Part shown: piece after piece, positions 1 to 7,947 of the stretch
How the letters are laid out: each line of letters starts with the position of its first letter
Position numbering within the stretch: the stretch's first letter is position 1
NCBI RefSeq assembly: GCF_014287675.1
Contig: NZ_JACOPQ010000010.1
Location: forward strand, 1 to 64,000
DNA: 64,000 bases
Origin: Lawsonibacter faecis
GTDB taxonomy: Bacteria; Bacillota; Clostridia; Oscillospirales; Oscillospiraceae
Direction of reading: 5' to 3'
Notes under the pieces: generated by a model
Database searches by the model: none
What the model saw: the letters and a program-made list of their open reading frames with translations, nothing else
Told to the model about the DNA's origin: nothing
Translations under genes and position numbers: made by a program

Positions 1-189
1 TCCACAACGCCGGGCCTGGAGGCGACGAAGAAGGGCTGCCTGGTGGTGGAGGACGACGGCGTGACGACGACCCGCGAGGGCGTGTTCGCCGGCGGCGACG
101 CGGTGACCGGCGCGGCCACTGTGATCCTCGCCATGGGCGCGGGCAAGAAGGCCGCCGAGCAGATTCACGCCTACATCGCCGGAAAATAA
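1..189 (+). CDS. gltA: NADPH-dependent glutamate synthase small-subunit-like oxidoreductase, 3' end only
   Basis: Only the last 62 codons are inside the window; the frame is open from base 1 and stops at TAA 187-189. The tail contains the second dinucleotide-fold motif typical of the GltD/GltA flavoprotein family (FAGGDAVTGAATVILAMG), followed by the usual C-terminal helix AAEQIHAYI. Proteins of this family pass electrons from NAD(P)H through FAD and iron-sulfur clusters, in glutamate synthase to the amidotransferase subunit. Because catalytic and iron-sulfur regions are missing, a relative such as another GltD-like oxidoreductase cannot be excluded. A strong intrinsic terminator follows 12 bases after the stop, so this is the last gene of its transcript. 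Confidence 0.75.
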   Translation, partial: STTPGLEATKKGCLVVEDDGVTTTREGVFAGGDAVTGAATVILAMGAGKKAAEQIHAYIAGK

Positions 190-200
190 ACCGATAACGA

Positions 201-232
201 CGCGGCCCGACACTGGCGGGCCGCGTTTTTTT
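201..232 (+). terminator. Intrinsic terminator after the glutamate synthase gene
   Basis: An 8-bp GC stem (GCGGCCCG at 202-209 with CGGGCCGC at 217-224) is followed directly by a run of seven T residues. Confidence 0.9.
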
Positions 233-236
233 CCAG

Positions 237-265
237 TTGACACAGGAATTGACCCATGGTATGAT
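237..265 (+). promoter_or_regulatory. Strong sigma-A promoter for the 270-470 transcript
   Basis: TTGACA at 237-242 and TATGAT at 260-265 are separated by exactly 17 bases. The start point would be near 272. No gene begins until 596, so the first product is untranslated RNA. Confidence 0.8.
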
Positions 266-271
266 AGGCCC

Positions 272-468
272 AGCTTAGAACAAAGGGTGGTTTTTTTGTT
301 AATTGAGTCTGTTCGGACGATGCACAACTAAATGTTGTACCGGGTCGGGAAAAGGGCGGAGTGACTCCGTCTGTTTTGCCGTACCCGCATCTGCCTGAAC
401 AGACTGCTGATACGGCCATTCCTGTGAGATACGGAGGGCGCGGCGGGTTTGTCCCGCCGCGTCTTTTT
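272..468 (+). ncRNA. Candidate structured RNA of about 200 nt (family not identified)
   Basis: This stretch lies between a near-consensus promoter and a perfect intrinsic terminator and has no convincing reading frame. It can fold: a 9-bp closing helix AGTCTGTTC (306-314) with GAACAGACT (397-405) encloses a hairpin ACAAC/GTTGT (324-328, 334-338), a helix CGGGT/ACCCG (341-345, 383-387) and a hairpin CGGAG/CTCCG (357-361, 365-369). GATACGG occurs twice (409-415 and 428-434). The size and isolation fit a 6S-like or other small RNA, but the fold is branched rather than a simple rod, so I do not assign a family. It could also be a leader acting on the MutS2 gene downstream. Confidence 0.5.
439..468 (+). 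terminator. Intrinsic terminator of the candidate RNA
   Basis: Perfect 9-bp stem CGCGGCGGG (439-447) with CCCGCCGCG (453-461), a 5-base loop and a T run at 464-468. Confidence 0.9.
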
Positions 469-498
469 CTGTTTCATCGGAGCCGAATTGCGACAGTG

Positions 499-571
499 CG
501 CCCACGGGAGCAGTCTGTCCTCTCAGCCGGAGAGGGCAGGTGCGGCCGTGGGCGTTTTTGACTGTTTTTTT
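499..571 (+). terminator. Second, long terminator-like hairpin before the MutS2 gene
   Basis: CGCCCACGG (499-507) pairs with CCGTGGGCG (546-554). The enclosed sequence forms a further hairpin (CTGTCCTCTC with GGAGAGGGCAG), and two T runs follow (555-559, 565-571). It sits about 25 bases upstream of the next start codon, so it may attenuate read-through into that gene rather than only end a transcript. Confidence 0.7.
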
Positions 572-595
572 ACTTGCAAGGAGGCATTGATCCCT

Positions 596-2503
596 ATGAA
601 TCAGATTGAAATAACACTTGAATACAATCAAATCAAAGATATGCTCTGCGAATACGCCGTCTCCCCGGCGGCCAGGCGGGAGCTCGCGGCTCTGGAACCC
701 AGCCTCAATGAGCGGGAGTGCCGGAGCAGACTGGCGGAGACCACCGAGGCCCGGCGGATTCTGGACGAATGCGGAAGCCCGCCCCTCTCCGCCATGACGG
801 ATATGGAGGAGGCGATCTCCCTCTGTGAAAAGGAGGGGATGCTTTCGGCGGAACAGCTGGAGCACATCGCCCGTTTTCTCAACGCCTGCCGGAAGCTGAA
901 AAGCTATCTGAAAAAGACGGAGGCTGACCGGGGCGGCGTGGCGGGCTACGGACAGTCCATCTGGGAGCTGACCGAGCTGAAGGAGGAGATCGACCAGGCG
1001 GTGCAGGGCGGCCAGGTCCTCAGCAGCGCCAGTCCCGCCCTGCGGGACATCCGCCGGAAAATTGAACATCAGAGCGGCCAGATCAAGCGGAAGCTGGACG
1101 AGCTGCTGCGGGGGAAAAGGAGCTGCTTTTCCGAGAACGGCGTCTCCATCCGCAATGGCCGGTACGTCCTGCCGGTTCGGAAGGAGTACAAGCACCAGGT
1201 CTCCGGTTCGGTGGTGGACATCAGCGGCAGCGGCGCTACCTATTTCATTGAGCCCTCGGCTGTGTCCCGCCTTCAGGATGAGATCAACACCCTGAAAATC
1301 GAGGAGGACAACGAGATCCGCAAGGTCCTCTACACCCTTACCGCCCTGGTGGACGAGTGCATGGGGCAGATAAAAATCAATATGGAGGCCATGACCGCCC
1401 TGGACGTGGTCTTCGCCAAGGCGCGGCTCAGCGCCGGGATGGGGGCGGTGCCCGCCGAGCTCGAGGCGGGCCGGACCATTGAGATCCGAAAGGGACGGCA
1501 TCCCCTGCTGCGGCGGGAGGAGTGCGTACCCCTGGACTTTACGCTGGGGGGGCGGACCAGAGGCGTGGTCATCACCGGCCCCAACACAGGCGGGAAGACA
1601 GTGGCGCTCAAGACGGTGGGACTGCTGTCCATGATGGCCCAGAGCGGGCTCCACGTCCCGGCGGAGGGGGCGAGATTCCCCCTGCGGGATCAGGTGCTCT
1701 GCGACATCGGGGACGGGCAGAGCATTACGGAAAACCTCTCCACCTTCTCCTCCCACATCACCAACGTCATTGATATCCTGTCCCGGGCAAGCCGGGACAG
1801 TCTGGTCCTGCTGGACGAGCTGGGCTCCGGCACCGATCCGGCGGAGGGGATGGGAATCGCCGTCGCTATTCTGGAGGAGCTGCGGCGGAAGGGCTGCCTC
1901 TTCGTCGCCACCACCCACTATCCCGAGGTGAAGGAGTACGCGGCCAAAGCTGCGGGGCTCCAGAACGCCCGGATGGCATTCGACCGGGAGAGCCTGAAGC
2001 CCCTGTACCGGCTGGAGCAGGGGGAAGCGGGTGAGAGCTGCGCGCTCTACATCGCCCGGCGGCTGGGCTTTCCGGAGGAGATGCTGGAGCGGGCCGCCCG
2101 GGCGGCTTACGGCGGCTGGGAGACAGAACAGCTGACGGAGGAGGTCTTCTTTGAAGACGAGCGCGCCGCCGCTCCGTCGCAGCTCCGGCGGGAGGCCCCG
2201 GTCCGGCAGCGGGAGGCGGCGGCGGACTACGCCATCGGAGACAGCGTGACGGTGGGCCCGGAGGGGAAGCTGGGACTGGTCTTCCGCGGCGCGGACGCAA
2301 AGGGGATGGTGGGCGTACAGATTCAGGGCGTGAAGAGCCTTGTCAACCACAAACGCCTGACATTAAAAACCCCCGCCAGTGAGCTCTATCCCCCGGATTA
2401 CGACTTCTCCATTCTCTTCGACAGCGTGGAAAACCGCAAGGCCCGCCACCAGATGGAGCGGCGCTTTACGCCGGGGCTGACCATCCAAGTGGAGGAGCTG
2501 TAG
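596..2503 (+). CDS. MutS2-type ATPase without the Smr nuclease domain
   Basis: The 635-residue protein belongs to the MutS2 branch of the MutS family. It has an N-terminal clamp/lever region, a Walker A motif GPNTGGKT near residue 328, a Walker B region LVLLDELGSGTDP, and the downstream switch histidine of ATTHYPEVK. A KOW-like segment (YAIGDSVTVG...GLVF) lies near residues 545-570. Family MutS2 proteins of about 780 residues end in a small MutS-related (Smr) endonuclease domain; here the chain ends soon after the KOW-like part, so that domain is missing. MutS2 proteins act on branched DNA or collided ribosomes rather than classical mismatch repair. ATG 596 is chosen because AAGGAGG lies at 578-584; upstream in-frame codons run through the terminator. 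Confidence 0.88.
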   Translation: MNQIEITLEYNQIKDMLCEYAVSPAARRELAALEPSLNERECRSRLAETTEARRILDECGSPPLSAMTDMEEAISLCEKEGMLSAEQLEHIARFLNACRKLKSYLKKTEADRGGVAGYGQSIWELTELKEEIDQAVQGGQVLSSASPALRDIRRKIEHQSGQIKRKLDELLRGKRSCFSENGVSIRNGRYVLPVRKEYKHQVSGSVVDISGSGATYFIEPSAVSRLQDEINTLKIEEDNEIRKVLYTLTALVDECMGQIKINMEAMTALDVVFAKARLSAGMGAVPAELEAGRTIEIRKGRHPLLRREECVPLDFTLGGRTRGVVITGPNTGGKTVALKTVGLLSMMAQSGLHVPAEGARFPLRDQVLCDIGDGQSITENLSTFSSHITNVIDILSRASRDSLVLLDELGSGTDPAEGMGIAVAILEELRRKGCLFVATTHYPEVKEYAAKAAGLQNARMAFDRESLKPLYRLEQGEAGESCALYIARRLGFPEEMLERAARAAYGGWETEQLTEEVFFEDERAAAPSQLRREAPVRQREAAADYAIGDSVTVGPEGKLGLVFRGADAKGMVGVQIQGVKSLVNHKRLTLKTPASELYPPDYDFSILFDSVENRKARHQMERRFTPGLTIQVEEL

Positions 2504-2540
2504 GAGAAGAGGAGACGCGGAAAGGCCGGTACGGGCCGCA

Positions 2541-2563
2541 GGGCGGATGGGGGGCCTCCGCCC
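2541..2563. other. Hairpin in the 3' spacer of the MutS2 gene
   Basis: GGGCGGA (2541-2547) pairs with TCCGCCC (2557-2563). It is followed by a sequence (about 2570-2603) that weakly resembles the middle of the repeat element at 7505 and 22163, so it may be a decayed copy. Confidence 0.4.
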
Positions 2564-2606
2564 TGCCTGTGCGATTTCCATTTGCCGGGCGCAGCCTTGA
2601 TTCCAT

Positions 2607-2660
2607 GGAAGACCCAAAGGGCGCCCCGTCTTGATTGACGGGGCGCCCTTTGGGTCTTCC
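2607..2660. terminator. Bidirectional 24-bp perfect hairpin between convergent genes
   Basis: Bases 2607-2630 pair without mismatch with 2637-2660 around the loop TTGATT. It separates the convergent MutS2 and S-layer-homology genes and ends three bases from the latter's stop codon. There is no good T tract on either side, so termination efficiency is uncertain. Confidence 0.7.
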
Positions 2661-2662
2661 TA

Positions 2663-3982
2663 TTACCAGTTAAAGAGACCGCCGGAGGTGCGGTTATCCA
2701 GGACCTCCATGGCGCCCAGGAGCATCTCGGCCGCGTCGCCGCGGGTGAGCTGGGCGGAGAGGCCCAGCGCGCCGGTGCTGTCGGTACGGAGTACGCCGCA
2801 GGTCTCCAGGTTGGCGGCGGACTGGACCGCCCAGACGGGGGCCAGCTCGGTGTCGGCATACATGGTCTCGGACACGTCGGAGATCTGGAGGGCGCGGTCC
2901 AGCAGGACGGTGGCCTCCGCGCGGGTGATGGTGTTCTCGCTGTTGAAGACGATGCGCCCGTCGGCGTCGGCCGCGCCCTGGATGACACCGGACTTGAGGG
3001 CGGAGGCCGCATAGGGCTTGGCCCAGGTGGGGATGGCCACATCGTCGGCAAAGCCGGTGGTGGTCACGTCGGAAAGGGCGTCCATCCCCACGGTCTTCAT
3101 GGCCATGGCCACGAACTCACTGCGGCTGACGGGGGCGTCGGGATTGAAGAAATACTGGCCGCCCATGCACTCGCCCACGAAGATACCCTCCTCCGCCAGA
3201 CGGATGGCGGCCTTGTAGGAGGGGACGCCCGCCATGTCGGCATAGGTGACCTTGGTGGAGGACTTGTCGATCTTGATTTTTACGGTGGCGGGGGCGGAGG
3301 TGTTGCCCACCGCGTCCACGGCCACGTAGGTGAAGGAGTCCTTGCCGGTCTTGTTCTCGTAGGGGGTGTACACGAACTCGTTGGAGCCGTCCTCGGGCAT
3401 GGTTACGGCGCCCCGGGCGGGCTTCTGGACCAGCTGGAAGGTGAGAAGGTCGCCCTCAGGGTCGGTGGCTGCGAACTGGGCGGTGATGGCGACATTCTTG
3501 TAGGTGCACAGGTCCAGGTTCTCCGCAATGGGCGCGCTGTTCTCGGCAGCCAGCAGGTAGATGCCCACGCTGACGGACTCGCCGGAGGCGCCGTCGGCGA
3601 AGACGGGGGTGAAGGCGAAAGCGGTGCTGGCCACCGTGGGGACGGCCAGAGGCTGGAAGCGCAGGCCGGAGACCGCGCTCATGGCCACCACGTCACCCAC
3701 AGCCAGATCCTGGCCGGCCAGAGTCAGCGCTCCGGCGTTCCGGTCGGGAAGCTGGGCGATGACGATGGAGTCCAGAGCGGCGCTGCCCGTGGTCACAAAG
3801 TCGTCGGCGGAGAAAGCGATGGCGGAAGTGCTCAGGCCGTTTTTGGAGAAAGCGGCGACGGTGGGAGCCGTCTCGTCCTTACTGCCGAAGAAGAGGGCGG
3901 AGGCGGGCAGGGTAAAGGTCAGTGCCAGGGCGGTCAGGACCACCAGGGGGAGGGAACGGCGCAGAAAATCACGGTGTTTCAA
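2663..3982 (-). CDS. Secreted S-layer-homology (SLH) protein with cadherin/Ig-like segment
   Basis: The 439-residue protein starts with a Sec signal peptide: basic KHRDFLRR, a hydrophobic stretch and a cleavage-like PASA-LF. The middle holds a tandem-95/cadherin-like module around FVYTPYENKTGKDSFTYVA. The C-terminal third has three SLH repeats (beginning near YADMAGVP, FADDVAIP and YADTELAP), which in this family bind pyruvylated secondary cell-wall polymers and anchor proteins to the surface. The TTG start at 3982 is preferred over upstream in-frame ATGs because AAGGAGG sits 8 bases before it and the signal peptide then begins at once. It is a single-gene unit with no close partner. Confidence 0.85.
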   Translation of the reverse strand: MKHRDFLRRSLPLVVLTALALTFTLPASALFFGSKDETAPTVAAFSKNGLSTSAIAFSADDFVTTGSAALDSIVIAQLPDRNAGALTLAGQDLAVGDVVAMSAVSGLRFQPLAVPTVASTAFAFTPVFADGASGESVSVGIYLLAAENSAPIAENLDLCTYKNVAITAQFAATDPEGDLLTFQLVQKPARGAVTMPEDGSNEFVYTPYENKTGKDSFTYVAVDAVGNTSAPATVKIKIDKSSTKVTYADMAGVPSYKAAIRLAEEGIFVGECMGGQYFFNPDAPVSRSEFVAMAMKTVGMDALSDVTTTGFADDVAIPTWAKPYAASALKSGVIQGAADADGRIVFNSENTITRAEATVLLDRALQISDVSETMYADTELAPVWAVQSAANLETCGVLRTDSTGALGLSAQLTRGDAAEMLLGAMEVLDNRTSGGLFNW

Positions 3983-4073
3983 GAGAATAACCTCCTTAAT
4001 TGGATGCCTGTCAATTGACGGGGAAATTGGATGTAAGCATAGTCTTTGCCAATGGAAAGAGATTATTCCTTTG

Positions 4074-4108
4074 AAAAAGACCGTGCGCACAATTTTGTGC
4101 GCACGGTC
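4074..4108 (-). terminator. Terminator for the RodA-like gene
   Basis: A 14-bp perfect stem (4079-4092 with 4095-4108) with a 2-base loop is followed on the minus strand by TTTTT. The RodA-like gene ends 229 bases upstream on that strand. Confidence 0.8.
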
Positions 4109-4136
4109 TCAGCAGCGCTTCTTTGACAGAAAGCCG

Positions 4137-4294
4137 CATGGCGGATGGGGTCGATGTCTTGGGAAAAGCTGCCCCATCCGCCATGAAAAGTGTCGTTTTC
4201 AGGCGCATGTCCCTGGGCGGCATTTTTGCGTGGGAATCCGCCCTTTTCGTGGAGGAACGGATTGCCGCGCCAGCATGTGTGCCGGCGCGGCAAT
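4137..4294. other. Two further perfect hairpins in the 3983-4336 spacer
   Basis: This 354-base spacer has no gene. Besides the terminator at 4074-4108 it contains CATGGCGGATGGGG (4137-4150) paired with 4172-4185 across a 21-base loop, and ATTGCCGCGCC (4261-4271) paired with 4284-4294. Neither is followed by a T run. They would lie in the 3' untranslated region of the RodA-like mRNA and may stabilise it. Confidence 0.6.
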
Positions 4295-4336
4295 GAATGC
4301 TTGACGAGTTGCGTCCATTTTGCAGCGGGCTCTTTT

Positions 4337-5524
4337 TTACAATTTGCTTCTGTCCCTGAGCCAGCTTGGCAGGGAGCGCATTTTGATGCTGGAGACGATG
4401 CCCATGGCGGCGAACATGGTGACGATGGAGGAGCCGCCGTAGCTGATGAAGGGGAGCGTCAGACCCACCACGGGGAAGATGTAGAGGCACATCCCCACGT
4501 TTACGGCAATTTGAATCAGGAGCATTCCGGCATACCCCATGGCAATCAGGGCGGATTGGGGGGAGCGGGCCTTCCGCGCCACCCATACGCAGCGCAGGAT
4601 GATGCAGGAGAGGAGCAGGAGCAGGAGCGCGCAACCCACCAGGCCGAATTCCTCGCCGCAGACGGCGAAAATTTCGTCCGTCTCGCGGACGTATTTGGGC
4701 ATGGAGTTGTAGCTCTGGGTCTGGACGCCCTTGAGGAAGCCCTGCCCGAAGAGGCCGCCGCTGCCGATATACAAAATGCTTCTGCTCTGCTGATAGCCGG
4801 TGCCCAGGGTCTGCTCCTGCAGAGTGTCCGGGTTGCCGATGAGATGGTCGATGACCACCGTGAAGCGGCGCATGCGGTAATCGCCGCTGACGTGGGGCCA
4901 GATGAGCACGACGGCCGCCACGGCGGCCACCAGGGCGAGGAGAAACCAGCGCTTCTTAATTCCGCCGGCCCAGGCGACGGTGACAAAAATGAAGAGATAG
5001 GTGAGGACCATGCCAAAGTCCCCCGAGGCCACCGCCACGATGCCGCACATGAACAGGGTGTGTCCGGCGGTCTGAAAGACGGAGAAGGGCTTGGAGAGGC
5101 CGCGCTCCTGGAGCTTGTGGAACTGCCAGGCCAGCAGGAGCACAAAGGTGAGCTTGACAATCTCAGCCGGCTGGAGATTGACGGGAAAGCCGGGGATGTG
5201 AATCCAGCTCTGGTTGCCGTTTGTCCCCTCGACGCGCAGCGGCGTGAGGGTGAGCAGTACGAAGACGACGTTGAAGACGAGCAGGAGCTTCCAGGACTTC
5301 TCGGTGATGAGCTCAATGTCCACCGCGGAAAAGAAGATATAGACCAGGACGCCCAGGAGGATGGCGGCCGCCTGGACCAGGACCTTTCGGTTGTTGTCGC
5401 CCAAATAGCGCGTGGCGCTGAAAATAAGCACCAGGCCATAGCCCGACGCGGCGACGCACAGGCCCAGGAGGAGCAGGTCGCCTTTTTGAAAGAACTCGCG
5501 GACAGAATCGCGCAGCCAGGACAA
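4337..5524 (-). CDS. RodA/FtsW/SpoVE-family peptidoglycan glycosyltransferase
   Basis: A 395-residue polytopic membrane protein of the SEDS family, which polymerises lipid II into glycan strands with a partner penicillin-binding protein. The SEDS signatures are present: the NGNQSWIHIPGF loop, QPAEIVKL and the C-terminal GLTLPFISYGGSS. The opening TM segment follows DSVREFFQKGDLLL. TTG at 5524 is chosen because GAAAGGAGG precedes it by a normal distance; upstream ATG options lack a site and would add an implausible tail. Elongation (RodA) is favoured over division because no ftsQ/murG neighbours are seen, but RodA and FtsW cannot be separated firmly. Confidence 0.88.
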   Translation of the reverse strand: MSWLRDSVREFFQKGDLLLLGLCVAASGYGLVLIFSATRYLGDNNRKVLVQAAAILLGVLVYIFFSAVDIELITEKSWKLLLVFNVVFVLLTLTPLRVEGTNGNQSWIHIPGFPVNLQPAEIVKLTFVLLLAWQFHKLQERGLSKPFSVFQTAGHTLFMCGIVAVASGDFGMVLTYLFIFVTVAWAGGIKKRWFLLALVAAVAAVVLIWPHVSGDYRMRRFTVVIDHLIGNPDTLQEQTLGTGYQQSRSILYIGSGGLFGQGFLKGVQTQSYNSMPKYVRETDEIFAVCGEEFGLVGCALLLLLLSCIILRCVWVARKARSPQSALIAMGYAGMLLIQIAVNVGMCLYIFPVVGLTLPFISYGGSSIVTMFAAMGIVSSIKMRSLPSWLRDRSKL

Positions 5525-5618
5525 TGGGCCGCCTCCTTTCTGGGAGAAACGTGAGACACACAGCGTGAGAGAGCCGGACAGACCGTACGGCAAAAGCGGA
5601 GGAAACTCCAACCAGTGT

Positions 5619-5647
5619 ATTCTACCATCTTTTGCGGCGAGCGTAAA
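5619..5647 (-). promoter_or_regulatory. Promoter for the RodA-like gene (extended -10)
   Basis: On the minus strand TTTACG (5647-5642) and TAGAAT (5624-5619) are 17 bases apart, with TGG directly before the -10 hexamer. It lies back to back with the tsaE promoter. Confidence 0.55.
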
Positions 5648-5653
5648 CATTTT

Positions 5654-5682
5654 TTGCGCGCTCTTAAGACTTATGTTATAAT
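5654..5682 (+). promoter_or_regulatory. Promoter for tsaE-tsaB-upp
   Basis: TTGCGC (5654-5659), 17 bases, TATAAT (5677-5682), with an extended -10 TGT at 5674-5676. The -10 is 30 bases before the tsaE start. Confidence 0.7.
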
Positions 5683-5712
5683 GTCTACCTGATTGAGTGC
5701 CAGAGGTGTAAT

Positions 5713-6141
5713 ATGGAGTATATTTCAAGCAGCGTAAAAGAGACCGAGGACGTGGGCGCCGGGCTGGCTCAGCGGCTGGCGCCCGGCGCGGTGGTGGCCT
5801 TCACCGGGGACCTTGGGGCGGGGAAGACCGCCTTTGTCCGGGGTATGGCCCGGGGATTGGGCGTCGCCGACCGGGTGACCAGCCCCACCTTTACCATTGT
5901 CAACGAATACGGAGACGGGCGGCTGCCCCTCTTCCATTTCGATATGTACCGCCTGGGCGGGTCCGACGAGCTCTTCGACATCGGCTGGGAGGATTATCTG
6001 GCCCGGGGCGGAATTTGCGCCGTGGAGTGGAGCGAGATTGTCGACGACGCGCTGGACGCGGACTGCATCCGGGTGGATATCCGCCGGGGAGCGGACGACA
6101 GCCAGCGGGTCATTACCATAGAGGAGGGGAAGCGGGGATGA
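5713..6141 (+). CDS. tsaE: tRNA threonylcarbamoyladenosine biosynthesis ATPase TsaE
   Basis: The 142-residue protein has the TsaE P-loop GDLGAGKTAFVRG near residue 36 and the following TSPTFTIVNEY and DMYRL motifs. TsaE is the ATPase that drives turnover of the TsaBD(E) complex which installs t6A at position 37 of ANN-decoding tRNAs. It is the first gene of an operon and its TGA overlaps the tsaB ATG (ATGA at 6138-6141), implying coupled translation of two subunits of the same complex. tsaC lies near 16 kb; tsaD was not seen in the window. Confidence 0.95.
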   Translation: MEYISSSVKETEDVGAGLAQRLAPGAVVAFTGDLGAGKTAFVRGMARGLGVADRVTSPTFTIVNEYGDGRLPLFHFDMYRLGGSDELFDIGWEDYLARGGICAVEWSEIVDDALDADCIRVDIRRGADDSQRVITIEEGKRG

Positions 6142-6848
6142 AAATACTGGCTTTGGAGTCCTCCGCGGTGGCCTGCTCGGCGGCCCTGTGCGAGGATGAG
6201 ACGCTGGTGGCCCAGGCCTTTCAGAACAACGGCCTCACTCACAGCCGGACCCTCATGCCCATGTGCGGGGACCTGCTGAAAAACTGCGGCGCGGTCCCGG
6301 CGGACGTGGACGTGGTGGCCGTGGCGGCGGGGCCGGGCTCCTTCACGGGGCTGCGCATCGGCGTGGCTGCGGCCAAGGGGCTGGCGTGGTCGCTCGGCAA
6401 GCCCTGCGCCGGGGTGTCCACCCTGGAGTCCATGGCCTGGACGGCGGCGCACATGGATATGGAGATCTGCCCTGTGATGGACGCCCGCCGCGGCCAGGTC
6501 TACAATGCACGGTTCCTCGGCGTGGACGGCGCGCCCGTCCGGCTGACGGAGGACCGGGCCATCAGCCTGGACGACCTGGGGGCGGAGCTAAAAAATGCCG
6601 GAAAACCGCAAATTTTAGTTGGAGACGGAGCGGCATTGTGTTATAATACCTTAAAAGAACGGGGGCTGGACCTGCGCCTTGCGCCGGAGCACCTCCGTTT
6701 TCAGAGCGCCTGGGGTGTGGCGCGATGCGCCCTGGAGCAAGCCCGCGCGGGCGCGCTGACCGATGCGGACGGCCTGGTTCCCAGCTACCACCGCCTCTCC
6801 CAGGCGGAGCGGGAACGGCTGGAAAAAGAAAAGAATAAAGGGGAATAA
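6138..6848 (+). CDS. tsaB: tRNA threonylcarbamoyladenosine biosynthesis protein TsaB
   Basis: This 236-residue ASKHA-fold protein begins MKILALESSAVACSAAL and has the TsaB signature AGPGSFTGLRIGVAAAKGLA and MDARRGQVYNARF. TsaB is the non-catalytic scaffold that binds TsaD and TsaE during t6A synthesis. Start ATG 6138 overlaps the end of tsaE. The last residues are rich in Lys and Glu. upp begins only four bases later, so the three genes form one operon. Confidence 0.95.
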   Translation: MKILALESSAVACSAALCEDETLVAQAFQNNGLTHSRTLMPMCGDLLKNCGAVPADVDVVAVAAGPGSFTGLRIGVAAAKGLAWSLGKPCAGVSTLESMAWTAAHMDMEICPVMDARRGQVYNARFLGVDGAPVRLTEDRAISLDDLGAELKNAGKPQILVGDGAALCYNTLKERGLDLRLAPEHLRFQSAWGVARCALEQARAGALTDADGLVPSYHRLSQAERERLEKEKNKGE

Positions 6849-6852
6849 AACC

Positions 6853-7482
6853 ATGGATAAGGTACACGTTCTGGACCACCCTCTGCTTCAGCATAAGCTC
6901 TGCATCCTGCGGGATGAGAATACCGGCGTAAAGGACTTCCGCGAGGTCGTCTCCGAGATTGCCACCCTTATGTGCTATGAGGCCACACGGGATCTGCCCC
7001 TGGAGGACGTGGAGATTAAGACGCCTGTGGCGACCGCCAAGTTCAAGGCCCTTACGGGCAAGAAGCTGGCCATTGTCCCCGTCCTGCGCGCCGGCCTGGG
7101 CATGGTGGACGGCATCCTGACCCTGGTCCCCTCCGCCAAGGTGGGACATATCGGCCTCTACCGGGACCCCCAGACCCTGGAGCCCGTGGAGTACTACTGC
7201 AAGATGCCCAACGATATCGCCGACCGCGACGTCATTATCCTGGATCCCATGCTGGCCACCGGCGGCTCCGCCTCCGCGGCCATCCAGTTCATCAAGAACT
7301 ACGGTGTAAAACACATCAAGCTGATGAATATCATTGCCGCGCCCGAGGGGATTGAGCGCGTGCACAAGGACCATCCCGACGTGGACATCTACTGCGCCGC
7401 TGTGGACGAGAAGCTCAACGACCATGGCTACATCGTCCCGGGCCTGGGCGATGCGGGTGATCGGATTTTCGGCACGAAGTAG
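6853..7482 (+). CDS. upp: Uracil phosphoribosyltransferase
   Basis: This 209-residue type I phosphoribosyltransferase converts uracil and PRPP to UMP in pyrimidine salvage. The PRPP loop (VIILDPMLATGGSASAAI) and the uracil-binding end YIVPGLGDAGDRIFGTK are intact, and length is normal for the family. It is the third gene of the tsaE operon; the functional link to t6A is not obvious and may be simple co-transcription. A spacer of about 550 bases follows. Confidence 0.97.
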   Translation: MDKVHVLDHPLLQHKLCILRDENTGVKDFREVVSEIATLMCYEATRDLPLEDVEIKTPVATAKFKALTGKKLAIVPVLRAGLGMVDGILTLVPSAKVGHIGLYRDPQTLEPVEYYCKMPNDIADRDVIILDPMLATGGSASAAIQFIKNYGVKHIKLMNIIAAPEGIERVHKDHPDVDIYCAAVDEKLNDHGYIVPGLGDAGDRIFGTK

Positions 7483-7504
7483 GCGTTTCAGGCGCATTGT
7501 CCAG

Positions 7505-7578
7505 GTGCGCGCCATTGGGCGCGCACAAGCGATTTCCCCTGGTAAAAATCTTGATGCCGGACGGATTGAATCCGTCCG
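7505..7578. repeat. Two-to-three-hairpin intergenic element, solitary copy
   Basis: Hairpin GTGCGCGCC/GGCGCGCAC (7505-7513, 7518-7526) is followed by AAGCGATTTCCCCTGGTAAA, then by hairpin CGGACGGAT/ATCCGTCCG (7558-7566, 7570-7578). The same order of parts recurs in each uppP tandem copy (22163-22240 and its duplicates), where the second hairpin is CGGGCGGA/TCCGCCCG: the G-C to A-T change in the stem is compensated on the other side. Confidence 0.6.
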
Positions 7579-7620
7579 CGCAGAATTCCACCGTCCGCAG
7601 ACGACGGAATAAAATAAGAA

Positions 7621-7672
7621 TCCGTCATTTCCGGGGACATACGCCTGAGAGATGACACTCCTCGTGACGGAT
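7621..7672. other. Unassigned stem-loop in the upp-ddl spacer
   Basis: ATCCGTCA near 7622 can pair with TGACGGAT near 7666, enclosing about 36 bases. The 7483-8030 spacer holds no gene; apart from this it contains the repeat at 7505-7578, a terminator and the ddl promoter. Confidence 0.35.
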
Positions 7673-7734
7673 GGGGCGACTTTTTCCCAGGAAATTGAGC
7701 TCCAGCCGTCATGCGGCCTTCTTTAGACAGGCTG

Positions 7735-7767
7735 AAAACTCCGGACGAAAAACGTCCGGAGTTTTTT
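7735..7767 (+). terminator. Intrinsic terminator before ddl
   Basis: Perfect 13-bp stem AAAACTCCGGACG (7735-7747) with 7753-7765, loop AAAAA, and a T run from 7762. Confidence 0.9.
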
Positions 7768-7947
7768 GTTCAACTCCAGAACGCGATTTTGCCCCTTTCC
7801 CGCGCCCATACGGCGCCGGAAAGGGGCGTTTCCTCCGGTCACCTGGGCGGCAGAACACCTGTTTGCTGAGCGCATAAATGTCATTTCTGCGGGGGGGCGG
7901 GGCTTCAGGGGAGCGCAGTGAGACGGGCGGTAATTGCGCGAAAGCGG

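Noticed and set aside
284..290. AGGGTGG resembling the core of a T-box leader
   Set aside because: It lies only about 12 bases after the predicted start, with no specifier stem-loop before it and no aminoacyl-tRNA synthetase or amino-acid gene downstream.
299..2350. Long open frame on the minus strand opposite the MutS2 gene
   Set aside because: GC-rich genes often leave long open antisense frames; it lacks a ribosome binding site, has no recognisable domain, and covers the RNA unit and both terminators.
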